This document shows, one piece after another, positions 51,514 to 60,687 of a stretch of DNA of 64,000 nt (within the stretch, counting starts at the first letter, position 1; each line of letters begins with the position of its first letter). The notes beneath the pieces were generated by a model, which saw only the letters and a program-made list of their open reading frames with translations, was not told the DNA's origin and ran no database searches. This DNA comes from Nonomuraea rhodomycinica (GTDB lineage: Bacteria; Actinomycetota; Actinomycetes; Streptosporangiales; Streptosporangiaceae), in NCBI RefSeq assembly GCF_013363995.1, contig NZ_JABWGO010000004.1, forward strand, positions 310,001 through 374,000, given 5' to 3'. The position numbers and the translations under genes were made by a program.

Positions 51514-52745
51514 GGAACATCCTGCCCGCCAGGACCGCCGACCCCCCGCGCCTCCACCCGCAGCGCCGCGTCCTGATCGTCCTGGTCGCCGCCCAGGTCC
51601 TCAGCGGGGCCGGGCTGGCGGCGGGCGTGACCGTCGGCGCGCTGCTCGCCCAGGACATGCTCGGCTCCACCAGCCTCGCCGGCGTGCTCGGCGCGCTGTC
51701 CACGGTCGGCTCCGCGCTGGCGGCCGTCGCCGTGGGGCGCCTGTCCGACGCGCGCGGCCGGCGTCCCGGCCTCGCCGCCGGCTACCTGGCAGGCGCGGTC
51801 GGCAGCGCGGGCGTCATCGCCGCGGCCGTCGCGGGCGAGCCCGTCCTGCTGTTCGCCGCGATGTTCGTCTACGGCGCGGGCACCGCCACCAACCTGCAGG
51901 CCCGCTACGCCGGAGCGGACCTGGCGGCCCCCGCGCACCGTGCCCGCGCCGTGTCCACCGTGCTGGTCGCCACCACCGTGGGCGGGGTGGCCGGCCCCAA
52001 TCTCGCCTCCGCCACCGGCGACCTCGCCGCCGACCTCGGCATCCCCTACCTGGCTGGGCCGTTCCTGCTCGCCGGCGCCGCCTACGCGGCGGCGGCCCTG
52101 ATCCTGGTCGTCTGGCTGCGCCCCGACCCGCTGCTGCTGTCCCGCGCCGCCACGCCCCGGCCCGAACCGGACCGGCCGCACCCGGACGACGTACGCGGTT
52201 CGGGCGTGTCGGCCGGCACGATGGTCATGGTCGTCACCCAGCTCGTCATGGTCGCGATCATGACGATGACGCCGGTGCACATGCACGGCAACGGCCACGG
52301 CGCCGCCGCCTCCGGCCTCGTCATCGCCGTCCACATCGGCGCGATGTACCTGCCCTCGCCCGTGACGGGCTGGCTCGTCGACCGCTACGGCCGTCTGGTC
52401 ACGGCCACCGCCGCGGCGCTGGCCCTGCTCGCCGCCGGAGTCGTCGCCGCCACCGCCCCGGAAGAGTCCGTCGCCCTGTACGCGGTCGCCCTGGCGCTGC
52501 TGGGCCTGGGCTGGAACCTCGGCCTCGTCACCGGCACCGCGATCATCACCGAGACCGTACCGCCGGCCACCCGCGCCAGGACCCAGGGCCTGGTCGACGT
52601 CTCCATCGCCATCGCGGGCGCGGCCGGCGGCATGGCCTCGGGGCTCGTCACGGCCACCGCCGGCTACCCCCTCCTGGCCGTGGGCGGCGGCGTCCTGGCG
52701 CTGGCCATCGTCCCGGCGGTGCTCACGGCGGCCCGCGGCCGATGA
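51510..52745 (+). CDS. MFS transporter
   Basis: 411 residues, 12 predicted helices. The loop 2-3 motif reads GRLSDARGRRPGLAAGYLAG, and the second half has GWLVDRYGRLVTATAAALAL, the mirrored motif. Coupled by a 4-base overlap to the hydrolase. Established: such permeases commonly export small molecules. Inference: the hydrolase/MFS/CGNR set detoxifies or handles one compound. Confidence 0.92.
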   Translation: MRNILPARTADPPRLHPQRRVLIVLVAAQVLSGAGLAAGVTVGALLAQDMLGSTSLAGVLGALSTVGSALAAVAVGRLSDARGRRPGLAAGYLAGAVGSAGVIAAAVAGEPVLLFAAMFVYGAGTATNLQARYAGADLAAPAHRARAVSTVLVATTVGGVAGPNLASATGDLAADLGIPYLAGPFLLAGAAYAAAALILVVWLRPDPLLLSRAATPRPEPDRPHPDDVRGSGVSAGTMVMVVTQLVMVAIMTMTPVHMHGNGHGAAASGLVIAVHIGAMYLPSPVTGWLVDRYGRLVTATAAALALLAAGVVAATAPEESVALYAVALALLGLGWNLGLVTGTAIITETVPPATRARTQGLVDVSIAIAGAAGGMASGLVTATAGYPLLAVGGGVLALAIVPAVLTAARGR

Positions 52746-52908
52746 CGAAGGACGCGGCGCACGAGTGCCGCGTGCGGCTCTCCTCCTGGCACGTGTGTCA
52801 TTCCGGAGGCGTGGAGGGGCGCGGAGGTGTCGAATGCGCCGGTGACCGTTCGTGTGGGGGGTGAGAGGGCCGCCGTGGGGCGGCCCGCGGCAGGAAGGGA
52901 GCAGGCCG

Positions 52909-53493
52909 ATGCGTTCGATCAAGGCCACGATGTTCGTCACCCTCGACGGAGTCGTCCAGGGCCTCGGCCGTCCGGACGAGGACACCCGCGGCGGCTTCCC
53001 CCACGGCGGCTGGGGCCCGCGCTACAACGACGAGGTGATGGGCCAGGAGCTGGCCAAGGGCATGGCCGAGCCGGGGGACATGCTGTTCGGGCGCTCCACC
53101 TGGCAGGACTTCAGCACCGTGTGGGGGCGCGCGACCGACGGCAATCCGTTCACCACGCACCTGAACGCGGCCACGAAATACGTCGTGTCCAGGACGCTGG
53201 AGGACGCGGGCGCCTGGCGGAACTCGGTCCTGCTGCGCGGCGAGGCCGCCGGCACGGTGGCGGCGCTGAAGGCCCGGCCGGGCGGCGACCTGTCGATCAT
53301 CGGCAGCGCGTCGCTGGTGCGGAGCCTGCACGCCGCCGGCCTGATCGACGACTACACGCTGCTGATCCACCCGCTGACCCTGGGCTGCGGCGCGCGGCTG
53401 TTCGACGGGCCCGCCCCGCTGACCGAGTTCGAGCTCACCGGCAGCGTCACGACCCCCAAGGGCGTGATCATCGCCCGCTACGCCCGCCGGTGA
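52909..53493 (+). CDS. Dihydrofolate reductase-family protein (RibD C-terminal type)
   Basis: 194 residues from ATG 52909 with AAGGGAG upstream. MFVTLDGVVQG start, LFGRSTWQDF, YVVSRTLEDAGAWRNSVLL, LSIIGSASLVRSLHAAGLID and PLTLGCGARLFDG match the RibD-C/DHFR-like family found widely in actinomycetes, often beside ECF sigma or YCII genes. NADPH-dependent reductase activity is likely; substrate unknown. It is convergent with the ECF42 gene, 22 bases apart. Confidence 0.93.
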   Translation: MRSIKATMFVTLDGVVQGLGRPDEDTRGGFPHGGWGPRYNDEVMGQELAKGMAEPGDMLFGRSTWQDFSTVWGRATDGNPFTTHLNAATKYVVSRTLEDAGAWRNSVLLRGEAAGTVAALKARPGGDLSIIGSASLVRSLHAAGLIDDYTLLIHPLTLGCGARLFDGPAPLTEFELTGSVTTPKGVIIARYARR

Positions 53494-53515
53494 GGGAGGA
53501 ACTCCGTCCGGGGGC

Positions 53516-54760
53516 CTACCGGTCCAGCCCGTCCGCCCTGTCGCGCAGGTAGCGCTGTTCGGGAAGGCTCGTGGTGCGCCGGGCCGCCAGCCGGTAGTTC
53601 TCCCGCGCGGCCGCGTGCTCGCCGGCCAGCTCCTGCAGGTGGGCGCGGACGGCGGGCAGGCGGTGGTGGCGGGCGATCCGGGGATCGCCGTCCAGGGTCT
53701 CCAGGAGTTCGAGCCCGGCGCGGGGCCCGCGGGTCATCGCGACCGCGACGGCGTGGTTGAGGGTGACCATCGGGTTCGGCGCGATCCGGGTGAGGATCGT
53801 GTACAGGATGCGGATCTGCTCCCAGTCGGTGTCCTCGGCTCGCGGGGCCTGGACGTGCAGCGCGGCGATCGCCGCCTGAAGCTGGTACGGGCCGAGCGGT
53901 GAGGCGGACATGGCGCCGGTGACCAGCGCCGCGCCCTCGTCGATCAGGGCGGTGTCCCACCGGTCGCGGTCCTGCTCGGCCAGCGGGACAAGGGCGCCGT
54001 CGGGGGTGGTGCGGGCCGCGCGGCGGGCGTCGGTCAGCAGCATCAGCGCGAGCAGCCCGGCGACCTCACCGTCGTCGGGCAGGGAGCGGTGCACCATCCG
54101 GGTCAGCCTGATCGCCTCCGCGGTGAGCTCCCCGCGGTGCAGGTCGGGGCCGGAGCTCGCGATGTAGCCCTCGTTGAAGATCAGGTACAGCACGTGCAGG
54201 ACGGTGTCCAGGCGCGCGGCGCGCTCGTGGGCGGCCGGCGGCTCGAACGACGCGCCCGCTGCCCGGATCCGCTGCTTGGCGCGGCTGATGCGCGGCGCCA
54301 TCGTGGCCTCGGGCAGCAGGAACGCCCGTGCCACCTCGGCGGTGGTGAGTCCGCCGACGGCGCGCAGCGTGAGCGCCACCTGGGAGGCGGGCGTCAGCGC
54401 CGGATGGCAGCACAGGAACAGCAGCGTGAGGGTGTCGTCGTGGCCGCCAGGGTGCTCGTCGCCGGGGGCCGGGGCGAGGCCGGCGCCGGGCGCCTCCCGG
54501 ACCGCCGCGGTGACCTCGCGGCGGCGGCGCGCCTGCTCGCTGCGCACCTGGTCGATCAGGCGGCGGGAGGCGACGGTGACCAGCCAGGACCGCGGGTTCT
54601 CCGGGACACCCGCGCACGGCCACTGCGTGGCCGCGGCCAGCAGCGCTTCCTGTGTCGCGTCCTCGCACTCCTCGAACCCGCCGTGGCGGCGCAGGAGCAT
54701 GCCGAGGACCTGCGGCGCGAGCTCGCGCAGCAGGCCCTCGACGTGTTCGGACGCGCTCAC
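53516..54760 (-). CDS. ECF42-type RNA polymerase sigma factor
   Basis: 414 residues. Sigma region 2 GGFEECEDATQEALLAAATQ and NPRSWLVTVASRRLIDQVRS; region 4 ALTLRAVGGLTTAEVARAFL and ISRAKQRIRAAG. The long C-terminus (VLYLIFNEGYIASSGPDLHR; LNHAVAVAMTRGPRAGLELL) is the TPR-like extension that defines ECF42. Established: ECF42 sigmas have no anti-sigma factor and are paired with DGPF/YCII proteins, exactly as here (two YCII genes upstream). Confidence 0.95.
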   Translation of the reverse strand: MSASEHVEGLLRELAPQVLGMLLRRHGGFEECEDATQEALLAAATQWPCAGVPENPRSWLVTVASRRLIDQVRSEQARRRREVTAAVREAPGAGLAPAPGDEHPGGHDDTLTLLFLCCHPALTPASQVALTLRAVGGLTTAEVARAFLLPEATMAPRISRAKQRIRAAGASFEPPAAHERAARLDTVLHVLYLIFNEGYIASSGPDLHRGELTAEAIRLTRMVHRSLPDDGEVAGLLALMLLTDARRAARTTPDGALVPLAEQDRDRWDTALIDEGAALVTGAMSASPLGPYQLQAAIAALHVQAPRAEDTDWEQIRILYTILTRIAPNPMVTLNHAVAVAMTRGPRAGLELLETLDGDPRIARHHRLPAVRAHLQELAGEHAAARENYRLAARRTTSLPEQRYLRDRADGLDR

Positions 54761-54788
54761 GGCCCCGTCCCGGCCCAGCCCGGCGCTT

Positions 54789-55124
54789 TCACATCTCCAT
54801 CCCGGACGAGTCCATGAGCGGCCGCACCTCCACGCCGCCGGACCGGCCGTCCGCCATCAGGCCGGCCAGTTCCACGGCGCGTTCCCGGTTCTCGCAGTCG
54901 AGCACGTACTGGCCCGCGACATGATCCGAGGTCCGCGGGTACGGGCCCTCGGTCACGGTCACCACGCCCTCGCGGACCCGTACGACGGCGCTGATGGACG
55001 GATGGGCGAAGGCGTGAGCGCTGACGAGTTCACCCGCCTGACCGGCCGCGGCGAGGAAGTCCGCGTCGAAGCCCTCCCCGGGCGGGTCCGCCGCGTCCAG
55101 ATAGAGGTTCAGCAGGAACTTCAC
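54789..55124 (-). CDS. YCII/DGPF-domain protein 1
   Basis: 111 residues from GTG 55124, 8 bases after the next YCII stop. KFLLNLYLDAADPPGEGFDA, then SAVVRVREGVVTVTEGPYPR (the DGPF-like motif is EGPY) and YVLDCENRERAVELAGLM. Established partner of ECF42 sigma factors; a ferredoxin-like fold. Probably the signal-input or target of the sigma at 53516, with which it forms an operon. Confidence 0.9.
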   Translation of the reverse strand: MKFLLNLYLDAADPPGEGFDADFLAAAGQAGELVSAHAFAHPSISAVVRVREGVVTVTEGPYPRTSDHVAGQYVLDCENRERAVELAGLMADGRSGGVEVRPLMDSSGMEM

Positions 55125-55132
55125 CGCCGTGC

Positions 55133-55501
55133 TCAGTCGTCCGCCGGGCCCGCGTAGACCACCGGGCGGACCTCGATGCCGACGCCCTCGACGCCGGCGT
55201 CCGGGATGAGCGCGGCCAGCTCCAGGGCGCGCTCCCTGCTGTCGCACTCCACCAGGTAGTAGCCGCCGAGGTACTCCTTGGCCTCGAGGTAGGGCCCGTC
55301 CGTCACGGCCGGGACGCCGCCCCGGACCCTGACCACGGCGCTCTGCGACGGGTCGGCCAGCGCGACGGTGCCCACCATCTCCCCGGACGTCCTGACGGTC
55401 TCCATGAACGCGCCGTGGCCGCTCATCACCTCCTCGCGCTCCTGGTCGGTCAGCGCGTCCCAGACCTGCGGGTTGTTGTGCATGATCAACATGAACTTCA
55501 C
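55133..55501 (-). CDS. YCII/DGPF-domain protein 2
   Basis: 122 residues. KFMLIMHNNPQVWDALTDQE, VTDGPYLEAKEYLGGYYLVE (DGPY motif) and DSRERALELAALIPDAG are the full YCII pattern. First gene of the operon YCII-YCII-ECF42. Works with the sigma factor; catalytic role undefined. Confidence 0.92.
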   Translation of the reverse strand: MKFMLIMHNNPQVWDALTDQEREEVMSGHGAFMETVRTSGEMVGTVALADPSQSAVVRVRGGVPAVTDGPYLEAKEYLGGYYLVECDSRERALELAALIPDAGVEGVGIEVRPVVYAGPADD

Positions 55502-55672
55502 GTCGTCTCCTTCGGCAGTCCGTACGGCCCCCTGAGGCGCCGCTCACCATGGAGTCGGCGCCGATGCCGCGTTCTTGCGGTGCCGGACCGCAAGAAATCC
55601 TCCAGCAGCTCCGACCACCCCTCGAAGGAGCGCCCGGCCTGGGCGTTCCCCACGCAACCTCTGGGAGGACGC

Positions 55673-56317
55673 ATGTCGCAGCTGTTGAGGGTGCACTGTT
55701 TCACCGTCTCGCGGGACGGGTTCGGCGCTGGCGAAGGGCAGAGCCTGGAGCGGCCCTTCGGCCACGCGGACCCCGTCCCGCTCTGGTCGTGGGCGGGCGC
55801 CACCGCGAGCTGGGTGAACCGTACGGAACCCGGCGGCACTCGCGGCCTGGACGACTGCATGACCCGCGACCACATCCGCAACATCGGAGCGGAGATCATG
55901 GGGCGCAACAAGTTCGGCCCGCAGCGCGGCCCCTGGAAGGACCACGAGTGGCGGGGATGGTGGGGGGGCACACCGCCGTTCCGCACGCCCGTGTTCGTGC
56001 TCACCCACCACCTACGCCCGTCCTTCACCCTGGCCGACACCACCTTCCACTTCCTCGACGCGACGCCGGCCGAGGCGCTGGAACGCGCCAAGCGGGCCGC
56101 CGGCGGCCGGGACGTGCGCCTCGGCGGCGGAGTCGCCACGATCCGGGAGTTCATCGAGGCCGATTTGGTCGACACGATGCACATCGCCGTCGCTCCTGTG
56201 GACATCGGCCGAGGCGAACGACTGTGGGACAGCCCCGCCGACCTGCTCGACCGCTTCCACCTGGACACGGTACCGAGCCCGAGCGGAGTCACCCACCTGC
56301 TGTTCTGGAGGCGATGA
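55673..56317 (+). CDS. Dihydrofolate reductase-family protein (RibD C-terminal type) 2
   Basis: 214 residues from ATG 55673 with GGGAGGAC upstream. LRVHCFTVSRDGFGAGEGQS start, MGRNKFGPQRGPW, TPVFVLTHHLRPS, LGGGVATIREFIEADLVDTM and IAVAPVDIGRGERLW. Same family as 52909 but a different subgroup. Divergent from the YCII/ECF42 operon (171-base gap), so it may belong to that sigma factor's regulon. Confidence 0.92.
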   Translation: MSQLLRVHCFTVSRDGFGAGEGQSLERPFGHADPVPLWSWAGATASWVNRTEPGGTRGLDDCMTRDHIRNIGAEIMGRNKFGPQRGPWKDHEWRGWWGGTPPFRTPVFVLTHHLRPSFTLADTTFHFLDATPAEALERAKRAAGGRDVRLGGGVATIREFIEADLVDTMHIAVAPVDIGRGERLWDSPADLLDRFHLDTVPSPSGVTHLLFWRR

Positions 56318-56405
56318 CGGCTCCCGTCATCGGGCCGTTCCGCCGCGGGCGCATGTTTAGCGCCGTGACACGGGGCACGGGCAGACACCGTCGTGAGGAG
56401 TTGAG

Positions 56406-56669
56406 ATGCAACCTGTGGAGAAAGCCGCGTCGCTGGGGATGGGCATGCTCAGCGGCGCCTTGGCGGCCGCGCTGTTCAAGCGGGTGTGGAAGCTGGCCTC
56501 CGGCCAGGACGACGCGCCCGACGCCGGTGACCTGGGCCGGACCTGGACCGAGGTCCTCGTCGCCGCGGCGGTTCAGGGGGCCATCTTCGGGCTGGTCAAG
56601 GCGGCCGTGCACCGCGCGGGCGCGCGGACCTTCCGGCACAGGACGGTCACCGGCGCCGTGAAGCACTGA
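56406..56669 (+). CDS. DUF4235 small membrane protein
   Basis: 87 residues. Hydrophobic segment near the start (EKAASLGMGMLSGALAAALF), WKLASGQDDAPDAGD loop, and a second helix (VLVAAAVQGAIFGLVKAAVH) followed by a basic tail. Matches DUF4235, widespread in actinomycetes, of unknown function. AGGAG lies upstream. Confidence 0.9.
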   Translation: MQPVEKAASLGMGMLSGALAAALFKRVWKLASGQDDAPDAGDLGRTWTEVLVAAAVQGAIFGLVKAAVHRAGARTFRHRTVTGAVKH

Positions 56670-56725
56670 CCCCGCCGCCCCGCGAAAGCCGGTCCGCGAC
56701 AGGGCGGAACCGGCCCGGGAAAGAG

Positions 56726-56768
56726 CGGAGCCGGCCGCGCCCCCGGGCGTGGGGCGCGGCCGGCTCCG
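56726..56768. terminator. Bidirectional terminator hairpin
   Basis: Perfect 18-bp stem CGGAGCCGGCCGCGCCCC / GGGGCGCGGCCGGCTCCG (56726-56743, 56751-56768) with a 7-base loop, between convergent genes ending at 56669 and 56793. No long T-tract; typical of high-GC actinomycete terminators. Confidence 0.75.
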
Positions 56769-56792
56769 TCCTGCTGAACCCGGGCTTCCCGG

Positions 56793-57584
56793 TTACTTCT
56801 CGGAGAGCACCCGGCCGTGGAACATCGGCTTGTCGGTCTCCCAGTAACGCCAGCCCTCCACCGCGGACGGGATGTCGGCGATGCCTCTGGCGGTACGGAG
56901 CACCTTGCAGGTGTCGAGCCGGGCCCGGACCGTCCAGTGCACGCGGTAGCCGAAGGCGCGGTACCACAGGTTGCCGTACTTGCCCTTGGTGATGTCGTGC
57001 GTGTAGTCGTGGCCGGTGAAGATCATGTGCCGCTTCTCGAGGTGCGGGATGGACGTCCTGATGAGCGTGCGGATGATCGTGTCCGGCGTGAGCTCCCGGC
57101 TGATGGAGCGCAGCTTCTCGAAGTCCGCCTCGACGAACGCCAGGACCTCGTGCTCGCGGTGGACGCTGGCCGTCACCGAGCCGCCGGGACCGTCGACGAA
57201 GTGGGTGCGCGGGATGTAGAAGTGCCGCGGCTCCAGAGAGTGGATCTTGAAGAACGTTCCCCGGTTGCAGTCGTCGCCCGCGCCGGCGAGGTGCAGGTGG
57301 CGCCGGTGGTGGCGGTGGTGCCCGTTGGTCGTGACGGTCGTCGTGTCGTCCGCGTCGTCGTCGTCCACGTCGTCGGAGTCCGAGTCGTGGTCGTGGATCT
57401 GCGAGACGACGGAGTCCCTGACCGCCTTCCTGAGCTTCTTGTCCTTCTTGGGATCCGCCGCGAACGCCGGAGCGGCCACGCTGGCGGCGAGCACCACGGA
57501 CAGGGTTCCGGCCGTGGCGAGCGTCAGCAGCGCCTTGACCGGCCGGCTGTCGGTCTTGGTACTGGTACGGGAACTGGTGAACAT
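56793..57584 (-). CDS. Secreted protein with Asp/His-rich segment
   Basis: 263 residues. Signal peptide with n-region Lys/Arg and core ALLTLATAGTLSVVLAASVA, cleaved near APAFA-AD. Then a lysine stretch (DPKKDKKLRKAVRDSV), an Asp run (DHDSDSDDVDDDDADD) and a His run (GHHRHHRRHLHLAG). A folded C-terminal domain follows (GTFFKIHSLEPRHFYIPRTH ... RTLIRTSIPHLEKRHMIFTG), with a single Cys pair (DDCNRG, DTCKVL). No known domain. The acidic/His stretch could bind metal ions. The 307 bases upstream (57585-57891) hold its promoter but no gene. Confidence 0.8.
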   Translation of the reverse strand: MFTSSRTSTKTDSRPVKALLTLATAGTLSVVLAASVAAPAFAADPKKDKKLRKAVRDSVVSQIHDHDSDSDDVDDDDADDTTTVTTNGHHRHHRRHLHLAGAGDDCNRGTFFKIHSLEPRHFYIPRTHFVDGPGGSVTASVHREHEVLAFVEADFEKLRSISRELTPDTIIRTLIRTSIPHLEKRHMIFTGHDYTHDITKGKYGNLWYRAFGYRVHWTVRARLDTCKVLRTARGIADIPSAVEGWRYWETDKPMFHGRVLSEK

Positions 57585-57891
57585 GAGGTTCCGTTCCTCT
57601 CGGAACGCGGCAGACGGCCGCGGTCAATCTATTGGCCGGAAAAGGCCCCCGTTTGCACCCTGCGCAAGCACAGCGTGACGGTAAAGATGCTTACAGTTGC
57701 CGCGAGCCATCACAGGACGCCACGCCGAATCGGAATTCCCCGTACAGGGAAAGCAAGGGTGAAAAAGCGTCAAGGACCGGCGCATCATGCCATTGCCGGT
57801 ATTCCGCGTCGAGAGGCCGCCCGATTAGCGGCATTCACGGCGGAGAAGACTGCCGGAAAACGGAATAAAGGGTGAAGGGCGAAATTTCCCG

Positions 57892-59088
57892 TCAGGTGCC
57901 GAGAAAACGTCGCACTCCGGCGGCGATCCAGATCGTCGACAGCGCCGCGTACGCCGTCAGCAGCGCCATCGGCGGCGCCGACAGCGGCACCGCCGCGACG
58001 GCGGCCACGGCCAGCAGCGCCGACCAGCCGAACAGGACCCCGCGGGCGCGCCGGGAGCCGGTGTGCCCGGCCTCCTGGACGGGCGTGACCATCGCCATGA
58101 GCGCGCCGCCCGCCGTCGCCAGGGCCTCCAGGCCCGCCGCCGCCCCGGTCGCCAGCACCGCCGCCCCGGCGACCGGCAGGGCGCAGCACAGCGCGGCCGT
58201 CCGGGCGTCGCCGCCGCCGAACATCAGCCTCGTCGCCTTGCCCCGCGCCAGGCGCAGCGTGGTGAACGCCTCGGCCACCCACGCCCCCCAGTGCAGCAGC
58301 GCGATGAGGACGAACACGACGACGAGCGCCGGCATGGCCGGCAGCAGCAGCACCAGCCACCCCCGGCCGAAGAACCTCTCCCGCAGCCGGGTCAGCGTCC
58401 GGTAGACCGGGTTGCGCTGCTTGAGCGCGGTCAGCAGCAGCCCGCGGGCGGTGTCGAAGCCGGGGTCCAGCAGCAGCACCTCGCGGAACGCCGAGGCGGC
58501 CTCGACGGGGTCGCCGGCCGCCAGCGCCGCGTGCCCGTACGCGAGGTGGGCGAGCGTGTTCTCGGGGCTCAGCGCGATGGCCCGCGAGGCGGCGGCCCGC
58601 GCCTGGGCGCCGTCACCCAGCCGGGCGAGCGCCAGCGCCAGCAGGCTCGCGAGGTCGGCCTCCTCGGGATCCACGGCCAGCCCGCGCCGGGCCGCCTCGG
58701 CCGTCTCCGGCCACTGGCCCGCCTGCAGGTGCGCGCGCGCCAGCACCTCCCAGGTCAGCGCCTCCTCCGGGGACAGGGCCAGGGACGCCCGCGCGGCCGC
58801 GATCGCCTCCGCCAGGAGGCCTGCCCCCTTGTGGACCTGGGCGGCGACGTAGTGCGTGAACCAGTTGTCCGGCGCCAGCCGCACGGCCTCGCGCGCCTCG
58901 GCGATCGCCTCCCCGTGCCTGCGCTGGGCGTCGAGGGCGACCGCGAGAAAGGCGTGCGCGGTCGCGTGCTCGGGAACCTCGGCGAGGACGCCGCGCAGCT
59001 CCCGCTCGGCGTCGGCGGGGCGGCGCAGCTCCAGCAGCGCCCGGGCCCGCTGGATCGCGCCGGCCTCGGGCGGGGACGGCAGCGTCAT
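57892..59088 (-). CDS. TPR protein with C-terminal membrane helices
   Basis: 398 residues from ATG 59088, overlapping the AAA+ gene by 4 bases (ATGA). Residues 10-~245 are TPR units (ALLELRRPADAERELRGVLA, LAPDNWFTHYVAAQVHKGAG, LSPENTLAHLAYGHAALAAG). Four to five membrane helices follow (WLVLLLPAMPALVVVFVLIA, TAALCCALPVAGAAVLATGA, VLFGWSALLAVAAVAAVPLS). Inference: anchors the partner AAA+ ATPase to the membrane through TPR contacts. Confidence 0.88.
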   Translation of the reverse strand: MTLPSPPEAGAIQRARALLELRRPADAERELRGVLAEVPEHATAHAFLAVALDAQRRHGEAIAEAREAVRLAPDNWFTHYVAAQVHKGAGLLAEAIAAARASLALSPEEALTWEVLARAHLQAGQWPETAEAARRGLAVDPEEADLASLLALALARLGDGAQARAAASRAIALSPENTLAHLAYGHAALAAGDPVEAASAFREVLLLDPGFDTARGLLLTALKQRNPVYRTLTRLRERFFGRGWLVLLLPAMPALVVVFVLIALLHWGAWVAEAFTTLRLARGKATRLMFGGGDARTAALCCALPVAGAAVLATGAAAGLEALATAGGALMAMVTPVQEAGHTGSRRARGVLFGWSALLAVAAVAAVPLSAPPMALLTAYAALSTIWIAAGVRRFLGT

Positions 59089-60584
59089 CGCACCTGCTTG
59101 ATCCAGGGCATCAGCTCGTCCCAGGCCCCCGAGTCGTTGGCGTGCATCACGTAGTTGCGGGCGGTGCCCAGCCACTCGCGTACGGCGGCCGGCTTGACGG
59201 CCTGCGCGGCGGCCAGCAGGTCGGGCGTCGACAGCGGGATGGGCCGCCCGGCGCTGATCGACTGGTGCAGCTTGGCCTCGACCGCCCGGTCCACCACGCC
59301 CTTCAGGTCGGCCCCGGCGAACAGCTCCGTCACCCGGGCCACCGCGTCGAAGTCCATCTCCGCCAGCGGCTTGTCGCGGCAGAGGATGCGCAGGATCGCG
59401 GCGCGGGCCGCGTGGTCCGGCGGCGGCACGAACACGAGCTGGTCGAACCGGCCGGGACGGCGGAAGGCCACGTCGATGTACCAGGGGGCGTTCGTGGCGG
59501 CCAGCACCAGGACGCCCTCGTTGGCGTGCTGGTCCACCCCGTCGAGCTCGGCCAGGAACTGGTTGACGAGCTGGCGGGCGTGCGCCTGCCGCATGTCGGA
59601 GCGGCGCGCCGCCAGGGCGTCCACCTCGTCGAAGAACAGCACGCAGGGCCGGTTGCGCCGGGCCAGGTCGAACACGGCCCGCAGGTTGCGCTCGCTGGAG
59701 CCGATGTACATGTCGAGGATGTCGGACAGTCCGACGCTGACGAACGCGGCGCCGAGCTCGCCGGCCGCGGCCCGGGCGAGGTGGGTCTTGCCCGCGCCGG
59801 GCGGGCCGTACAGCAGCACGCCGCCGCCGGCCCGCTTGCCGAACGCCTTGAACAGCTCGGGCTGCTGGATCGGCAGGAGCAGCTTGACGCGCAGCGCCTC
59901 CTTGACGGCCTCCATGCCCGCCACGTCCGCGAACGAGACCGAGGACCGCTCGACCTGCGCGCCGCCGGGCGCCTCCGCCGGCTGCTGCACCGGCCCGGCC
60001 TGACCGCCCCACGGGGAGCCCGGCCCGCCCTGACCGCCCCACGAGGAGCCCGGCCCGGCCTGGCCGTCCCACGCCGCCCCGCCCGCCCCGCCGACGCCCG
60101 CCGGGACGCCGGGAGCGCCCCACGAGGAGCCCGGCGTAGCGGGAGCGCCCCAGGACGGGGCCGGCGGGACGCTCGGCTGGGGCGTCAGCCGGGCCGCGAG
60201 GTCCGGGTCCGCCAGCGACGGGTCCCGCGAGACCGCCTCGTGGTAACGGCGGGCCGCGCCGTGCGCGTCCCCCTCCCCGAGCAGCGCGCGGGCGGCGATC
60301 ACGCCCAGCCGCGGCGGGTAGCCGGGAGCGGCCAGGAACGGCTCCAGTGCGGCCAGCGCCTGGCCGTGCGCGCTCTGCCGGGCGAACGCCTCGGCCAGCC
60401 CGGCGGCGATCTCCGGGTCCTTGGGCGCCAGCACCAGCGCCGCGCGGTACTCGGCCTCGGCCTCCGCGAGGTACCCCTTGGCCAGGAGCTGGTCGGCGAG
60501 GTGCCGTCGCAGAGGGAGATTGTCCGGCGAGAGGCGCGCCGCCTCGCGCAGCGCCTGGAGTCCGGCGTCGTCGAGCACGCGCAC
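59085..60584 (-). CDS. TPR-AAA+ ATPase (FtsH/CDC48-type module)
   Basis: 499 residues from GTG 60584 with AGAAGGG upstream. N-terminal TPR units (LREAARLSPDNLPLRRHLAD, EYRAALVLAPKDPEIAAGLA), a Gly/Pro/Trp linker with GPGSSWGGQ repeats (about 140-205), then one AAA+ domain: VSFADVAGMEAVKEALRVKL, Walker A YGPPGAGKTHLA, Walker B LFFDEVDAL, sensor ATNAPWYID, Arg finger RRPGRFDQLV. No protease or membrane segment. Operon with the TPR membrane protein. Role unknown; substrate unfolding or complex remodelling is inference. Confidence 0.92.
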   Translation of the reverse strand: MRVLDDAGLQALREAARLSPDNLPLRRHLADQLLAKGYLAEAEAEYRAALVLAPKDPEIAAGLAEAFARQSAHGQALAALEPFLAAPGYPPRLGVIAARALLGEGDAHGAARRYHEAVSRDPSLADPDLAARLTPQPSVPPAPSWGAPATPGSSWGAPGVPAGVGGAGGAAWDGQAGPGSSWGGQGGPGSPWGGQAGPVQQPAEAPGGAQVERSSVSFADVAGMEAVKEALRVKLLLPIQQPELFKAFGKRAGGGVLLYGPPGAGKTHLARAAAGELGAAFVSVGLSDILDMYIGSSERNLRAVFDLARRNRPCVLFFDEVDALAARRSDMRQAHARQLVNQFLAELDGVDQHANEGVLVLAATNAPWYIDVAFRRPGRFDQLVFVPPPDHAARAAILRILCRDKPLAEMDFDAVARVTELFAGADLKGVVDRAVEAKLHQSISAGRPIPLSTPDLLAAAQAVKPAAVREWLGTARNYVMHANDSGAWDELMPWIKQVR

Positions 60585-60617
60585 GGTCCCTTCTGTCGAT
60601 CAGGTTTACGGTCGCCA

Positions 60618-60637
60618 AGCCTAGAGCTCGTTAGGCT
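60618..60637. promoter_or_regulatory. Palindrome upstream of AAA+ operon
   Basis: AGCCTA-GAGCTCGT-TAGGCT: 6-bp arms (60618-60623, 60632-60637), 34 bases before the AAA+ gene start. Location suits an operator; the binding protein is unknown. Confidence 0.4.
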
Positions 60638-60687
60638 ACCGAAATCCCCCGATCACCGGACCGCGTGGGACAAACCGGGGCGACCGA

